A stretch of 64,000 nt of DNA from CAVRXT01 sp963725655 (GCA_963725655.1 CAVRYY010000002.1:806001-870000); one strand, 5' to 3'. Numbered from the stretch's first letter, positions 51,038 through 60,494 are shown. A program made the numbers and translations. The notes: a model not told the origin generated them from the sequence alone.

Positions 51038-51067
51038 TTGCAGCCGGGCATCCTGAGACACTATACT
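51038..51067 (+). promoter_or_regulatory. Putative promoter of the KDPG aldolase operon
   Basis: TTGCAG at 51038-51043, 18 nt, TATACT at 51062-51067. The ATG of the aldolase is 47 nt downstream. It lies just after the duplicated 64-bp element. Confidence 0.5.
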
Positions 51068-51113
51068 CGCCGGGCAAGCAAGCGAATCCAGAGGGAACTG
51101 CCTACCCAAAGCC

Positions 51114-51761
51114 ATGCCCATCGCAAAAATAGAAGTCCTCGGAAAAATTGCCGCCTCCGGCTTGGTCTGCGTGATCCGCGCCGAAAATCCTGACCAGGCC
51201 GAACGCATGGCTGAAGCCTGCGCCATCGGCGGCGTTGCCGCCCTGGAAGTCACCTACACCGTGCCCGGAGCGAGCGGGGCCATCGAGTTCCTGGCCAAGA
51301 AATTCTCCGGTCACCTCGTTGTGGGGGCCGGCACTGTCCTCGATCCGGAAACCGCGCGCATCGCCATTCTCGCCGGGGCGCAATTTATCGTCAGTCCGTC
51401 GCTCAACCCGGAAACGGCGCGGCTCTGCAATCGCTACCAGGTGGCGTACATGCCCGGCGCGGGAACGGTCCGCGACGTGGTCGAGGCGATGGAGTGCGGC
51501 GCGGAGATTATCAAGGCGTTCCCCGGCGAAATTTTGGGGCCGGCGTTCGTCAAGGCGGTGAAGGCGCCGCTGCCGCAAGCGCAATTGATGCCCACTGGCG
51601 GCGTCAGCATTGACAACGTCGGCGAGTGGATCAAGGCCGGGGCGGTGGCTGTCGGCGTGGGCGGCAATCTTACTTCCGGAGCAAAGACCGGAGATTACGG
51701 CTCGATCACCCATCTCGCCCGGCAGTTCGTTGAGAAAATTAAGGAAGCGCGTGCCCGATGA
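51114..51761 (+). CDS. eda: KDPG/KHG aldolase
   Basis: 215 residues, normal for Eda. Class I aldolase TIM barrel: CVIRAENPDQAERMAEAC, GGVAALEVTYTVPGASG (Glu of the active site), GAGTVLDPETARIAILAGAQFIVSP and MPTGGVSIDNVGEWIKAGAVAVGVG; the Schiff-base Lys lies in KAFPGEILGP. It splits KDPG to pyruvate and glyceraldehyde-3-phosphate. The stop overlaps the following RraA-like gene by 4 bp. Starts an operon of at least six genes. Confidence 0.93.
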   Translation: MPIAKIEVLGKIAASGLVCVIRAENPDQAERMAEACAIGGVAALEVTYTVPGASGAIEFLAKKFSGHLVVGAGTVLDPETARIAILAGAQFIVSPSLNPETARLCNRYQVAYMPGAGTVRDVVEAMECGAEIIKAFPGEILGPAFVKAVKAPLPQAQLMPTGGVSIDNVGEWIKAGAVAVGVGGNLTSGAKTGDYGSITHLARQFVEKIKEARAR

Positions 51762-52459
51762 ACACAAATAAATTGTGGAAGTCCGATGACGAACTTTTCG
51801 CGATCATCCAGCGCGAACTCTTCACCTGCGTGGTCGGCGACGTGATGGACAAGCTCGATCTGCAACACCAATTTTTCCCGCCGCAGATTCAGGCGCTTCG
51901 CCAGGACATGGCGGTGATTGGCCGCGCCATGCCGGCGCTGTCGGTGGACGTGTTTGCCGACAGAATTGCCGGCAGTGCCAGCCCGTTAATGGACAAACCG
52001 TTTGGCCTGATGCTGGAAGCGCTGGACGCCCTGCGCACCAACGAAGTGTATGTGAATACCGGGTCTTCGCCGCGCAATGCGTTGTGGGGAGAGCTGATGA
52101 GCACGCGTGCCCGCAAGTTGGGCTGCCGCGGCGCGGTGGTGAACGGCTACGTCAGAGACACCAAGGCCATTCTGGAGATGGGCTTCCCCACATTCGGCTT
52201 CGGTTCCTACGGACAAGACGCTGGGCCGCGTTACAAGGTCGTCGACTTCGGCATTCCTATCGAGATTGGCGCAGTGCGGGTCCGTCCCGGAGACATCCTA
52301 TTCGGCGATATCGACGGCGTGCTGCTCGTTCCTGCCGAAGCCGAAACCGAGGTGTTCACCCGCGCCCTGGAAAAGGCTCGCGGCGAAAAATTGGTGCGGA
52401 AAGCTATCGAAGAGGGAAGCAGCGCGGTCGAAGCGTTTCAAAAGTTCGGAATCATGTAA
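51758..52459 (+). CDS. RraA/HMG-aldolase-like family protein
   Basis: 233 residues. The GNRAxxGx-type ligand loop is seen as GELMSTRARKLGCRGAVVNGYVRD, and the fold is that of RraA, HMG aldolase and demethylmenaquinone methyltransferase-like proteins. VVNGYVRD matches the family D-G-x-x-R-D motif with Asn for Asp. In carbohydrate operons these proteins are often aldolases or oxaloacetate decarboxylases for sugar-acid intermediates. Overlaps eda by 4 bp. A regulator role (RNase E inhibitor) is unlikely in this context. Exact reaction unknown. Confidence 0.8.
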   Translation: MNTNKLWKSDDELFAIIQRELFTCVVGDVMDKLDLQHQFFPPQIQALRQDMAVIGRAMPALSVDVFADRIAGSASPLMDKPFGLMLEALDALRTNEVYVNTGSSPRNALWGELMSTRARKLGCRGAVVNGYVRDTKAILEMGFPTFGFGSYGQDAGPRYKVVDFGIPIEIGAVRVRPGDILFGDIDGVLLVPAEAETEVFTRALEKARGEKLVRKAIEEGSSAVEAFQKFGIM

Positions 52460-52500
52460 CCGAAAATGCGAATACCGCCCGTTACCGCCAGCGTGCAGCC

Positions 52501-53274
52501 ATGATCGGCATCGATCTTTCCGGCAAGACGATCCTGATCACCGGCGGTCTGGGCGCGATTGCCGAGCACATGGTGCGCAAACTGGCGGCGGCCGGCGCAA
52601 CGCTGGTGCTCACGGACGTTAAAGCAGAGCCGGACGCGCAGCGCACGCTCAACGATTGGCAAATCCCGCCCTCCTCTTATGTCTATTTCGCCGCCGATAT
52701 CACTGACTCGCGCCAGGTCGACGGCCTGATGAACGCGGCTTTCGACAAATTCCCCAACATGGATACGGTGATCGGTCATGCCGGCGGTTGCGGCCTGCAT
52801 CCATTCGCCAGCACATCGGAAGCGGAGTACGAACGCATCTTCCGCTTCAACTATTTCGCGCAAACCTACCTGGCGCGAGCGGTACTCGCGCAGTGGATGC
52901 AGCGCAAGATCGCCGGCCACCTGATCTTCACGTCCTCCTACGTAGCGCGAGTGCCGCACACCCAAATCTCCGCGTACGCCTCGGCCAAAGCGGCGCTGGA
53001 AAACTTTGCTCGCAGCATGGCGCTCGAATATGCGCTCACCGGCATCCGTGTGAATGTGGTTTCACCCGGGAACGTCGCGGCCGGCAGCTCGCTGAAAGTG
53101 TTCGACGAGGATCCTGCCTACCGCGAATTTGTGCTGCGCGTTTCGCTGGGCAGAAGAAACAGCCCGGAATCGATCGCCGACGCGTTCGTTTTTCTCTGCT
53201 CGCCGCTGGCCAGCGAAATCAACGGACAAGTCCTCAGCCCCGATTACGGAGCAGGAATCGGGAACCGCCTGTGA
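52501..53274 (+). CDS. SDR-family oxidoreductase of the hexuronate operon
   Basis: 257 residues from ATG 52501. Cofactor loop ITGGLGAIAEHM, ADITDSRQVD, GHAGG, catalytic Ser in FTSSYVARV and YASAK (about residue 159); C-terminus VLSPDYGAGIGNRL. An earlier in-frame start within the RraA-like gene has no homology. The usual NNAG motif reads GHAGG here, which is atypical. Position between the RraA-like gene and uxuA (4-bp GTGA overlap) suggests it does the NAD(P)H-linked keto-acid step, such as fructuronate to mannonate, normally performed by UxuB or UxaB, which are absent. That role is inferred. Confidence 0.8.
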   Translation: MIGIDLSGKTILITGGLGAIAEHMVRKLAAAGATLVLTDVKAEPDAQRTLNDWQIPPSSYVYFAADITDSRQVDGLMNAAFDKFPNMDTVIGHAGGCGLHPFASTSEAEYERIFRFNYFAQTYLARAVLAQWMQRKIAGHLIFTSSYVARVPHTQISAYASAKAALENFARSMALEYALTGIRVNVVSPGNVAAGSSLKVFDEDPAYREFVLRVSLGRRNSPESIADAFVFLCSPLASEINGQVLSPDYGAGIGNRL

Positions 53275-54398
53275 AGATCGGCCTGGGGCTCTACCGGCAC
53301 ATGCTGACGCGCGACTATTACGACTTCGCGCGGCAGGCCGGCTGCACCCACGTGGTGGTTCACTTGGTCGATTACTTCAACCAGGCCGCCGCTAACCCGC
53401 GCGACAATCAGCCCACCGGGGGAAAATACGAGCCTTGGGGAGTCGCCGGCGATCCGCAGCGGTTGTGGACGGTGGCGGAACTCAAAGCGCTGCGCGAGGA
53501 GATCGAGGGCGCCGGTTTGATCTGGGCAGCGATCGAGAATCTCGACCCCGCGCACTGGCACGACATCCTGCTCGATGGTCCGCAGCGTCCGCAACAGATT
53601 GAGAAAGTGAAGACCATCATCCGCCGCATGGGCGAGGCTGGGATTCCGGTGCTCGGTTACAACTTCAGTCTGGCAGGCGTATGCGGCCGGGTGACTGCGC
53701 CGCTGGGCCGCGGGCATGCGATCACTGTGGGGATGGATGGGGCCGCGGCGGAAGTGCCGGTTCCGAATGGGACGATCTGGAACATGGTGTACGACCGCAA
53801 CGCGCCGGCCGGCACGTTGGCGCCGATTTCGCATGAAGAACTTTGGCGGCGCCTGCAAAGATTTCTGGAAGAAGTGATTCCGGTGGCTGAGCAGGCCGGA
53901 GTGCGGCTGGCTGCGCATCCCGACGATCCGCCGATGCCGACCATGCGGCAACAGCCGCGGCTGGTCTACCAGCCGCACATGTATCAACGGTTGATCGATC
54001 TGGCGCCGAGCCGCAATAACGCACTCGAATTGTGCGTAGGCACGCTCGCCGAAATGACCGAAGGCAACATCTACGACGCGGTGGATCAGTACAGCAAGCA
54101 GGGAAAGATCGCTTACATTCACTTGCGGAATGTTGCCGGTAAGGTGCCGCACTACCGCGAGACTTTCATCGACGAAGGCGATGTGGATATGGTTCGCATC
54201 CTCGCCATCCTGCACCGCAACCACTTCGACGGCGTGGTGATTCCCGACCATACTCCGCAAATGTCGTGTTCGGCGCCCTGGCATGCGGGAATGGCGCACA
54301 CGCTCGGGTTTATGCTGGCGGCCAAGGCGGTCATCGAGTCTCCTCAGCGATCCGGTGCAGCGCCGTCCGCTACCTTTGATCCGCACGGTGCCACGTAG
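53271..54398 (+). CDS. uxuA: Mannonate dehydratase
   Basis: 375 residues from GTG 53271, which overlaps the previous stop (GTGA). A TIM barrel of the UxuA type: GLIWAAIENLDPAHW, VLGYNFSLAGV, IPVAEQAGVRLAAHPDDPPMP, HLRNV, FIDEGDVDMVRI and PDHTPQM, which carry the metal- and substrate-binding His, Asp and Asn positions. It dehydrates D-mannonate to 2-keto-3-deoxygluconate, which KdgK and Eda then process. E. coli UxuA is 394 residues; this one lacks some insertions. A related enolase-like dehydratase (ManD) is excluded by the motifs. Confidence 0.9.
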   Translation: MKIGLGLYRHMLTRDYYDFARQAGCTHVVVHLVDYFNQAAANPRDNQPTGGKYEPWGVAGDPQRLWTVAELKALREEIEGAGLIWAAIENLDPAHWHDILLDGPQRPQQIEKVKTIIRRMGEAGIPVLGYNFSLAGVCGRVTAPLGRGHAITVGMDGAAAEVPVPNGTIWNMVYDRNAPAGTLAPISHEELWRRLQRFLEEVIPVAEQAGVRLAAHPDDPPMPTMRQQPRLVYQPHMYQRLIDLAPSRNNALELCVGTLAEMTEGNIYDAVDQYSKQGKIAYIHLRNVAGKVPHYRETFIDEGDVDMVRILAILHRNHFDGVVIPDHTPQMSCSAPWHAGMAHTLGFMLAAKAVIESPQRSGAAPSATFDPHGAT

Positions 54399-54426
54399 CT
54401 TGAACCCTTCGCCCACCGCGGCTTCC

Positions 54427-55785
54427 ATGCATTCGCGCGCTCCGCTCTTCGTTGCCGCCACCGTTTCCACCCTCGGCGGTCTGTTGTTTGGCTACGACAA
54501 CATCGTGATCAGCGGCGCGATTGGATATTTGAGCAAACTGTTTCGTCTGGATGCCGCCGGCGTGGGCTGGGCCGCGGGTTGCGCGTTGTTGGGATGCATC
54601 GTGGGCTGCGCGGCGGCGGGAACCGTTGCGGACTATCTGGGCAAGAAAAAAGGCCTGGCGATTTGCGCCATTTGTTTTGCGCTCTCTTCGGTGGGCATGC
54701 TCTTCGCCACCGACCTCCATCAGTTTGTTCTGTGGCGGCTAATTGGAGGGTTGGGCATCGGCGCGGCGTCAGTGATCGCTCCGAACTACATCGCGGAAAT
54801 TGCTCCCACTCGCGTGCGCGGCCGCTGCGTCACGCTCTATCAACTAGGAATTGTGGTGGGAATTCTGGCTGCGGTGTTGGTCAACATGCTCATTCAGCGC
54901 ATGGGCGACGAAGCCTGGAACATATCCACGGGCTGGCGCTGGATGTTCTTGGCCGGTGTGGTTCCCGCGATTCTGTTTGGGCTGATGATTCTGCCGGCGG
55001 TGGAAAGTCCGCGCTGGCTGATGAAGATGGGCCGGCGGGATCAGGCCATCGATGTGCTGACCAGGATAAATGGCGCTGACGCGGCGCGGCGCGAAGCCGC
55101 TGAAATCGAAAGCGCGCTGGCGACGGAAGAGGGTCACATCTCGGAACTTTTCACCACGTTCCGGCGTCCGTTGCTGCTGGGCATCATGCTGGCGGGGCTG
55201 CAGCAGATCAGCGGCATCACCCCGCTCTTTTCGTTTCTCCCGGAGATTTTTCGCGCCGCGGGAACGGCGACCAGCGACGCTTTTTTCCAGTCGGTGATGG
55301 TCAGCCTGGTCAATCTCGTGTTCACTTTTTTCGCTCTGTGGCTGGTGGACCGAGCCGGGCGCAAGACTCTGATCCTGTGGGGGACCACCGTGCAGTGCAT
55401 TGCCTTCGCGTTGGTCGGCTGGTTCTATCACGTCCACGGGAGCGGCGTGGCCGTCTTGATTTTTGTGATGGCCTTCGTCGCGGGCCACGCGTTTGGCAAC
55501 GGAGTGGCTTGCTGGGTGATCATTTCGGAGATTTATCCCACCAAGGTGCGCGGCCGGGGAATATCGATCGCGACTACCGCGCTCTGGCTGGTGGGATTCC
55601 TGGGGAACCAGTTGTTTCCCATCATGCAGAAAACTCTGGGATCGGATGGCACGTTTTGGATTTTCAGCGGCGGGGCATTGCTGACGGTAATTCTGGTCGG
55701 CTGGCTGATCCCCGAAACTAAGGGACGGTCGCTCGAAGAGATCACGAAATTGTGGACTGACGAGAAATTGGCGGCAGCGCGATAG
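54427..55785 (+). CDS. MFS sugar:proton symporter
   Basis: 452 residues from ATG 54427; a TTG at 54400 is possible. The sugar-porter signatures are plain: LGGLLFGYDNIVISGAIG, TVADYLGKKKGLAICA, the central PAVESPRWLMKMGRRDQA, VDRAGRKTLILWG and the final PETKGRSLEEI. Twelve membrane segments. Transports a hexose, pentose or hexuronate into the cytoplasm. Position in the operon between uxuA and GH39 suggests uptake of the glycosidase product. Starts 28 nt after uxuA. Confidence 0.92.
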   Translation: MHSRAPLFVAATVSTLGGLLFGYDNIVISGAIGYLSKLFRLDAAGVGWAAGCALLGCIVGCAAAGTVADYLGKKKGLAICAICFALSSVGMLFATDLHQFVLWRLIGGLGIGAASVIAPNYIAEIAPTRVRGRCVTLYQLGIVVGILAAVLVNMLIQRMGDEAWNISTGWRWMFLAGVVPAILFGLMILPAVESPRWLMKMGRRDQAIDVLTRINGADAARREAAEIESALATEEGHISELFTTFRRPLLLGIMLAGLQQISGITPLFSFLPEIFRAAGTATSDAFFQSVMVSLVNLVFTFFALWLVDRAGRKTLILWGTTVQCIAFALVGWFYHVHGSGVAVLIFVMAFVAGHAFGNGVACWVIISEIYPTKVRGRGISIATTALWLVGFLGNQLFPIMQKTLGSDGTFWIFSGGALLTVILVGWLIPETKGRSLEEITKLWTDEKLAAAR

Positions 55786-55832
55786 GAGCCTGGCGCGGCT
55801 TTGCGAAGCGGCGCTGGGAAGGAGTGTTTTCG

Positions 55833-57398
55833 ATGAAAATGTTCTGGCGTTGTACCCTCGGTCTTCTGCTTCTCGGTGCGACCGCATTTGCCCAGAACTC
55901 CACGAACACCGGGTTCCGTTCGTTACAAATGGATGCCGGCAAAGTGATTGGCGAGATCCGCTCATTCCAGGGACTGAATGGACCGCCGAGCCCGCTGATG
56001 GCCGGACTTCCGAACTTGGTTCCGCAATACAGAGACCTGCGCATCACCCAGGTGCGTACTCACGATTTTATGGGACCTACGGAGATCGACTCGAAATTCG
56101 ATCAGAGCAATTCATTCCTCACCTGGCTGATTCCCGATCCCGCGCAGCGCGCCGGCGTGGTGAAAGCCGGCAATGCCAGCATCATCTTTCCTGATGGCAG
56201 CGCCGATCCGGAAAAACCCGGGAGCTATAATTTCGCGCCGACCGACCAGGTAATCGCCGCAATTCATGCCAGCGGCTCGGATGTTTACTACCGCGTCGGC
56301 CGCAGCTTCGGCGCCAACGTGAACCCGCCTGCTGATTTCGATAAGTTCGCCAGCGTAGTGAAGCACATCGCCATGCACTACAACCAGGGCTGGGCGGGCG
56401 GCTTCCACTACGGAATCCGCCATTGGGAGTTCTGGAATGAGCCGGAGCTTTTCTGGTCGGGCACGCCGGAGCAGTTCTACGCTTTGTATGAAAAGACCGC
56501 GCGGGCGCTGAAGTCAGTTGATTCCACGCTGAAAGTGGGCGGCGACGCCAACGCTTTCCCTTACGACGGCGGGCCGTACCTCGAAGGATTTGTCGATTAT
56601 TGCGCCGCGCACAAAGTGCCGCTCGATTTCTACTCCTGGCACACCTATGCGGACGGTTCTGCGGATCCTTACGATGCGGTTCGACTCGCGAAGAAAATTC
56701 GGGGGGTATTGGATTCGCACGGTTTTCCCAAGGCCGGAAGCATTCTCTCCGAATGGAATTTAAGCGCGGATTTCACCGACGCGGAAAAGCCCACGCTGCA
56801 GGGCGTGGACAACGCCGCGTACATCGGCGCGGCGCTCAGCTATTTTCAGGATGCACCGATCGACCACGCGCAGTTCTATCGCGGGGACGCGGCATGGATG
56901 GGACTCTTCGGCCTGCAAGGGCAGTATTTCAAAACCGCCTACGTGTTCCGGGCGATGGGGAAAATGCTGGATACACCCCAGCGGCTTAAGGTGGAGGGCG
57001 CGGACACTTTCGGATTTGCGGCGCTTGCCGGCCGCTCGGCGGAGGGCGACTCGGTGCAGATATTGATTAGCAATTACGCGATTCCGGCGGGATACCAGCC
57101 GCACGTATTGCAGATGCCGCCCGAACTGCAGAAAGCGGGGCCAGCGCTTCCTGACTTCTCGAAATTGAAATTCCTGCCGCGGCGTACCGACGTCGTTTAC
57201 CGTGATAATGGCGGCTATCACCTTACGATTAGCCATTTGCCATGGGGCGCCGCGGCGTTCAGCGTAAAGCGGTATCAGATCGGCAAGGAGCGGGATCTCG
57301 GCTTGGTTGAGGAAAAAACTGGATTCGGAGACAGCGTGACTGTGTCCAGCGATCTCGCCCCCGACGGCGTAGAACTCATCGTGCTGCACCGGGAGTAG
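55833..57398 (+). CDS. Secreted GH39 family glycosidase
   Basis: 521 residues from ATG 55833 with GGAAGGAG 8 nt upstream and a signal peptide (MFWRCTLGLLLLGATAFAQ). A (beta/alpha)8 GH39-type domain: acid/base Glu203 in EFWNEPELFWSG, nucleophile Glu307 in ILSEWNLSAD. A beta-sandwich C-terminal domain follows from about residue 390. Members cleave beta-xylosides, alpha-L-iduronides or other uronic-acid or rhamnosyl linkages. The uronate-degrading neighbours fit a uronide-containing substrate. The end overlaps DUF488 on the other strand by 23 bp. Confidence 0.85.
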   Translation: MKMFWRCTLGLLLLGATAFAQNSTNTGFRSLQMDAGKVIGEIRSFQGLNGPPSPLMAGLPNLVPQYRDLRITQVRTHDFMGPTEIDSKFDQSNSFLTWLIPDPAQRAGVVKAGNASIIFPDGSADPEKPGSYNFAPTDQVIAAIHASGSDVYYRVGRSFGANVNPPADFDKFASVVKHIAMHYNQGWAGGFHYGIRHWEFWNEPELFWSGTPEQFYALYEKTARALKSVDSTLKVGGDANAFPYDGGPYLEGFVDYCAAHKVPLDFYSWHTYADGSADPYDAVRLAKKIRGVLDSHGFPKAGSILSEWNLSADFTDAEKPTLQGVDNAAYIGAALSYFQDAPIDHAQFYRGDAAWMGLFGLQGQYFKTAYVFRAMGKMLDTPQRLKVEGADTFGFAALAGRSAEGDSVQILISNYAIPAGYQPHVLQMPPELQKAGPALPDFSKLKFLPRRTDVVYRDNGGYHLTISHLPWGAAAFSVKRYQIGKERDLGLVEEKTGFGDSVTVSSDLAPDGVELIVLHRE

Positions 57399-57948
57399 CC
57401 ACGCGGTCGCTCGAAGGATAGGTGACGCGGGTGCCGCGCACACGCGCAAAAGACGTGAGAGTGTGGGGCCGCGAACGGCCAACGCTGATAATGTCTTCTA
57501 CGGGGATTTTGCGCACCGTTAGCGCGTCGGCGATTAGGGAACGGTGGCAACGCCACGGCACCGCCTCCGCGCACATCAACGCGCTCCTCTTCCTTCGCGC
57601 CAGCCCGATCAATCGCTGCAAGCCTGCGTCGAATGCCGGGGTCTGCATGTAATCGGCAAATCCGCGAAACGAAGTATTGCGCCAACCCCTACTCGGGGAA
57701 TCGCGCCGCGCATGGCGCCGGCCGCCCAGCTTTGGCAGGTGAACGTAGCTTATCCTCGCCGCCCGCAGCTTTTTCCGGAGGGTTTGCTGTTCGAATTGCG
57801 GATTGTGGCGCGAGCGGGGAATCGAGCGCACATCCACGACGCGGTGAACATGGTGCGCGCGCAAGAGCTTGAGGAATTCCGGCCAAGTACGGGTGGAATG
57901 CCCGATGGTCAGAACGACAGGTATTTCGGGTTTGACGCGCTTCACCAT
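57376..57948 (-). CDS. DUF488 family protein
   Basis: 190 residues. TIGHSTRTWPEFLKLLRAH, VVDVRSIPRSRHNPQF, the LGGRR segment and CAEAVPWRCHRSLIADAL are DUF488 signatures, with the Cys-rich motif near residue 125. Function unknown; the family has a possible role in nucleic-acid or nucleotide processing. Convergent overlap of 23 bp with GH39. No operon partner on its strand. Confidence 0.85.
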   Translation of the reverse strand: MVKRVKPEIPVVLTIGHSTRTWPEFLKLLRAHHVHRVVDVRSIPRSRHNPQFEQQTLRKKLRAARISYVHLPKLGGRRHARRDSPSRGWRNTSFRGFADYMQTPAFDAGLQRLIGLARRKRSALMCAEAVPWRCHRSLIADALTVRKIPVEDIISVGRSRPHTLTSFARVRGTRVTYPSSDRVATPGAAR

Positions 57949-58072
57949 AGACGTTCTTGCAGCGCCACTAATTTAGCCCGTCCGGGCGCCGTTTTGTAGT
58001 AGAACTAAAGTGGTTCGCGCATCGCTCGCTCGCCAGTGAGCCGTGCGGCAACAGATATCGAAGAGGTGAAAC

Positions 58073-59146
58073 ATGACGGATAACAAGGACTCGAATTTCT
58101 CCGGGCATGCCAGCGAATCTGCTCCTGCGCCAGAGGAGGCGCGTCCGGGTGTGCCGGTGACGCGGCGCGAGTTTCTAGAGCTTGCGGCGGCGACCACGTT
58201 GTTGGCCGATTTCTCGACGCACGCACGCGCTGCCGAAGGCGCGCCGGGAGTTCCGTTTCGCACACTGGGACGCACCGGCGAAAAAGTTTCTTGCATTGGG
58301 CTGGGCGGCGCTCACGTTGGAAACCAATCCACGGAAGAGGAAAGCATTCGGATTATTCGGTCTGCGATCGATAACGGAATCAATTTCCTCGACAACTGCT
58401 GGGACTACAACGATGGCCGGAGCGAAGTGCGCATGGGCAAAGCGCTGCGGGATGGGTATCGCGCCAAGGCCTTTCTGATGACCAAAATCGACGGGCAGAC
58501 CAAGGAAGCGGCGACGCAACAGTTGGAAGAATCGCTGCGCCGGCTGCAGACCGACCATATCGACTTGCTGCAGTTCCATGAAGTGATCCGCATGACCGAT
58601 CCTGACCGCATTTTCGCGGCGGGCAGTGGAATGGAAGCGGTGGTGGCGGCGAAGAAGGCGGGCAAGGTCCGCTATATCGGTTTCACCGGGCACAAGAGCC
58701 CAGACATGCATTTGAAAATGCTGGAGACGGCGTCGACGCATCATTTTCATTTCGATGCGGTGCAGATGCCGCTCAACGTGATGGACGCGCACCACGAAAG
58801 TTTTGAGAAAAAAGTGTTGCCGGTGCTGGTGAAACAAGAGATCGGGGTGTTGGGAATGAAACCTATCGCTTCAGGACTGATTCTGCGGAGCAAGACAGTC
58901 TCGGCCGTGGATTGCCTGCGTTACGCACTGAATCTGCCCACCAGCGTGGTAATCAACGGATGCTCTTCGATGGAGCTGCTGGACCAGGCGTTAGGCGTGG
59001 CGCGTAGTTTCAAACCGCTGGCGCCAACGGAAGTGGCCGCACTGCTGGCTATGACCCTGGAAGCTGCGCGGAACGGCGAGTTTGAGCTCTACAAGAACAC
59101 CAACAATTTCGACGGCACGATTCACAATCCGCAGTGGCTTGGCTAA
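58073..59146 (+). CDS. Tat-exported aldo/keto reductase
   Basis: 357 residues. Twin-arginine signal (VTRREFLELAAATTLLADF) preceded by an unusually long, 25-residue acidic N-region. AKR fold from about residue 60: LGRTGEKVSCIGLGGAHVG, catalytic Asp/Tyr in FLDNCWDYNDG, Lys in MTKID and the catalytic His in DLLQFHEV; NADPH-site motif INGCSSMELLDQAL near the end. Reduces aldehydes or ketones; whether NADPH is available in the periplasm is questionable, so the real cofactor supply or folding before export is a point of interest. Tat export carries it folded with cofactor. Confidence 0.88.
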   Translation: MTDNKDSNFSGHASESAPAPEEARPGVPVTRREFLELAAATTLLADFSTHARAAEGAPGVPFRTLGRTGEKVSCIGLGGAHVGNQSTEEESIRIIRSAIDNGINFLDNCWDYNDGRSEVRMGKALRDGYRAKAFLMTKIDGQTKEAATQQLEESLRRLQTDHIDLLQFHEVIRMTDPDRIFAAGSGMEAVVAAKKAGKVRYIGFTGHKSPDMHLKMLETASTHHFHFDAVQMPLNVMDAHHESFEKKVLPVLVKQEIGVLGMKPIASGLILRSKTVSAVDCLRYALNLPTSVVINGCSSMELLDQALGVARSFKPLAPTEVAALLAMTLEAARNGEFELYKNTNNFDGTIHNPQWLG

Positions 59147-59171
59147 GGCTTTTGGGGAAAGCCGTTCTGCG

Positions 59172-60494
59172 CTAGGGATGGCGAAAGCCAGTCAGTTGAT
59201 GCTTGTTCAAATCGAGCGTAAAGCGATCGAGGGTTTGTCCCGGCGTCGCCGCGTCGCTGACGCCCACAAATTCGCAGGAAAGCAGGGCCGGGGAAACGGT
59301 GACCCGCAGGAATCCGAAAGTGGTGGCGAAGTAGTTTTCGAGCGTCAGCTTATTTCCTTTTCCGTCGCCATCGCTTGAATCCACTGGAGTCCGCGGCGGC
59401 GCAGGCGCATTGTGCTTCAGACCGCTTAGACCAGGGTAGCCGCCGGTACCGGCGACGATGCACGGCATCTGGCGAAGGGCGCCATTCACGGTGATATACC
59501 TGGTGAAGCGCTCGTACAAGTGCGCGTGGCCCGAGAAAATGGCATCCGGCGTGAAACTGGACGCCGCGCAGGCTGCGTCAATATCGGTCAACATTTCCGG
59601 GCTTGGGCCGTGCTGCTTGCTTCCGGTGAACGGCGGATGATGGACAGCCAGAATCACCGCGCCTTGGAAGCCGTTGCTCCTATCGATCGCGGCCTGTTTG
59701 AGCTGGCTGATCAGGAAGTTGTGCTGGTCCTGGCCGACGATCTTGTCAGCGATCACGCCCTGCGTGCCGCCTTCCCCGGTGTTGGAATAGAGCCCGATAA
59801 TTTTTACAAAGGGCGCGTTCAGGGTGAAATACACGCCCGGCTGGGTCATCGCGGTGCGGGTGATCCCTACGGCTTCCGGCGTGTGAACGGGAGTCGCGGC
59901 GCAGAACTGGGCTTGAAATGCGGCCAGGGACTTAGGAGGCTTCACGATGGTGGATTTGTAGACTACGGCGTCGTGGTTGCCGGGGATCGCGAATATCGGC
60001 GCGGGGTAATCACGGTACGGATCGTAGAATTGATCGTAGTAATACATGGCTTGGCCGAAGAAGTAAACGACATCTCCAAGATGATAGAAAAATGCAGGAC
60101 GCGCGGAAGGATCGGTGGCCGCAAAATCGTCGACCATCTTGTCGGCAACGAGAAATTGGTGCGAAGGACTTTTGATTCCCCCGGTGTCGCCGACGCAATG
60201 AAACGTAAGCCGGTCCATATACCCGTTGAGCGCGCCTGACGGAAGTACGTCGCTGAGCGACATTACCGGCGGGTTTTTCCGCGGCGGTGGAATCTGTTCG
60301 ATGATCTGATTGGCTTTGAGCGCGGTGTCCGCTTTTACGTCGACCTTACTGAAGCTCGTGAAGTTATCCGCTGAAACTTGCGGATCGGCAAAAGCGAAGG
60401 CCGGTTTGCCAGTGCTGCCGCCGGACTTCTTAGGCTTGCCCGCAGTCCCGGATTGTTTGCCTGCGCTTTTATTCTTTCCCGAGTTTCGTGGCAT
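59172..60494 (-). CDS. Purple-acid-phosphatase-like metallophosphoesterase
   Basis: 440 residues from ATG 60494 (AAGGAAGGG just upstream); a longer frame to 60554 lacks support. Metal-binding motifs of calcineurin-type phosphoesterases are all present: FHCVGDTGG, GDVVYF, PGNHDAV, AVHHPPF and SGHAHLYERF. The first 30 residues are Lys/Gly/Ser-rich and lack a signal peptide, an unusual N-terminus. It may dephosphorylate nucleotides or phosphoproteins in the cytoplasm or be exported by an unrecognised route. No operon partner; an AT-rich stretch at 60540-60600 upstream may hold the promoter. Confidence 0.85.
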   Translation of the reverse strand: MPRNSGKNKSAGKQSGTAGKPKKSGGSTGKPAFAFADPQVSADNFTSFSKVDVKADTALKANQIIEQIPPPRKNPPVMSLSDVLPSGALNGYMDRLTFHCVGDTGGIKSPSHQFLVADKMVDDFAATDPSARPAFFYHLGDVVYFFGQAMYYYDQFYDPYRDYPAPIFAIPGNHDAVVYKSTIVKPPKSLAAFQAQFCAATPVHTPEAVGITRTAMTQPGVYFTLNAPFVKIIGLYSNTGEGGTQGVIADKIVGQDQHNFLISQLKQAAIDRSNGFQGAVILAVHHPPFTGSKQHGPSPEMLTDIDAACAASSFTPDAIFSGHAHLYERFTRYITVNGALRQMPCIVAGTGGYPGLSGLKHNAPAPPRTPVDSSDGDGKGNKLTLENYFATTFGFLRVTVSPALLSCEFVGVSDAATPGQTLDRFTLDLNKHQLTGFRHP

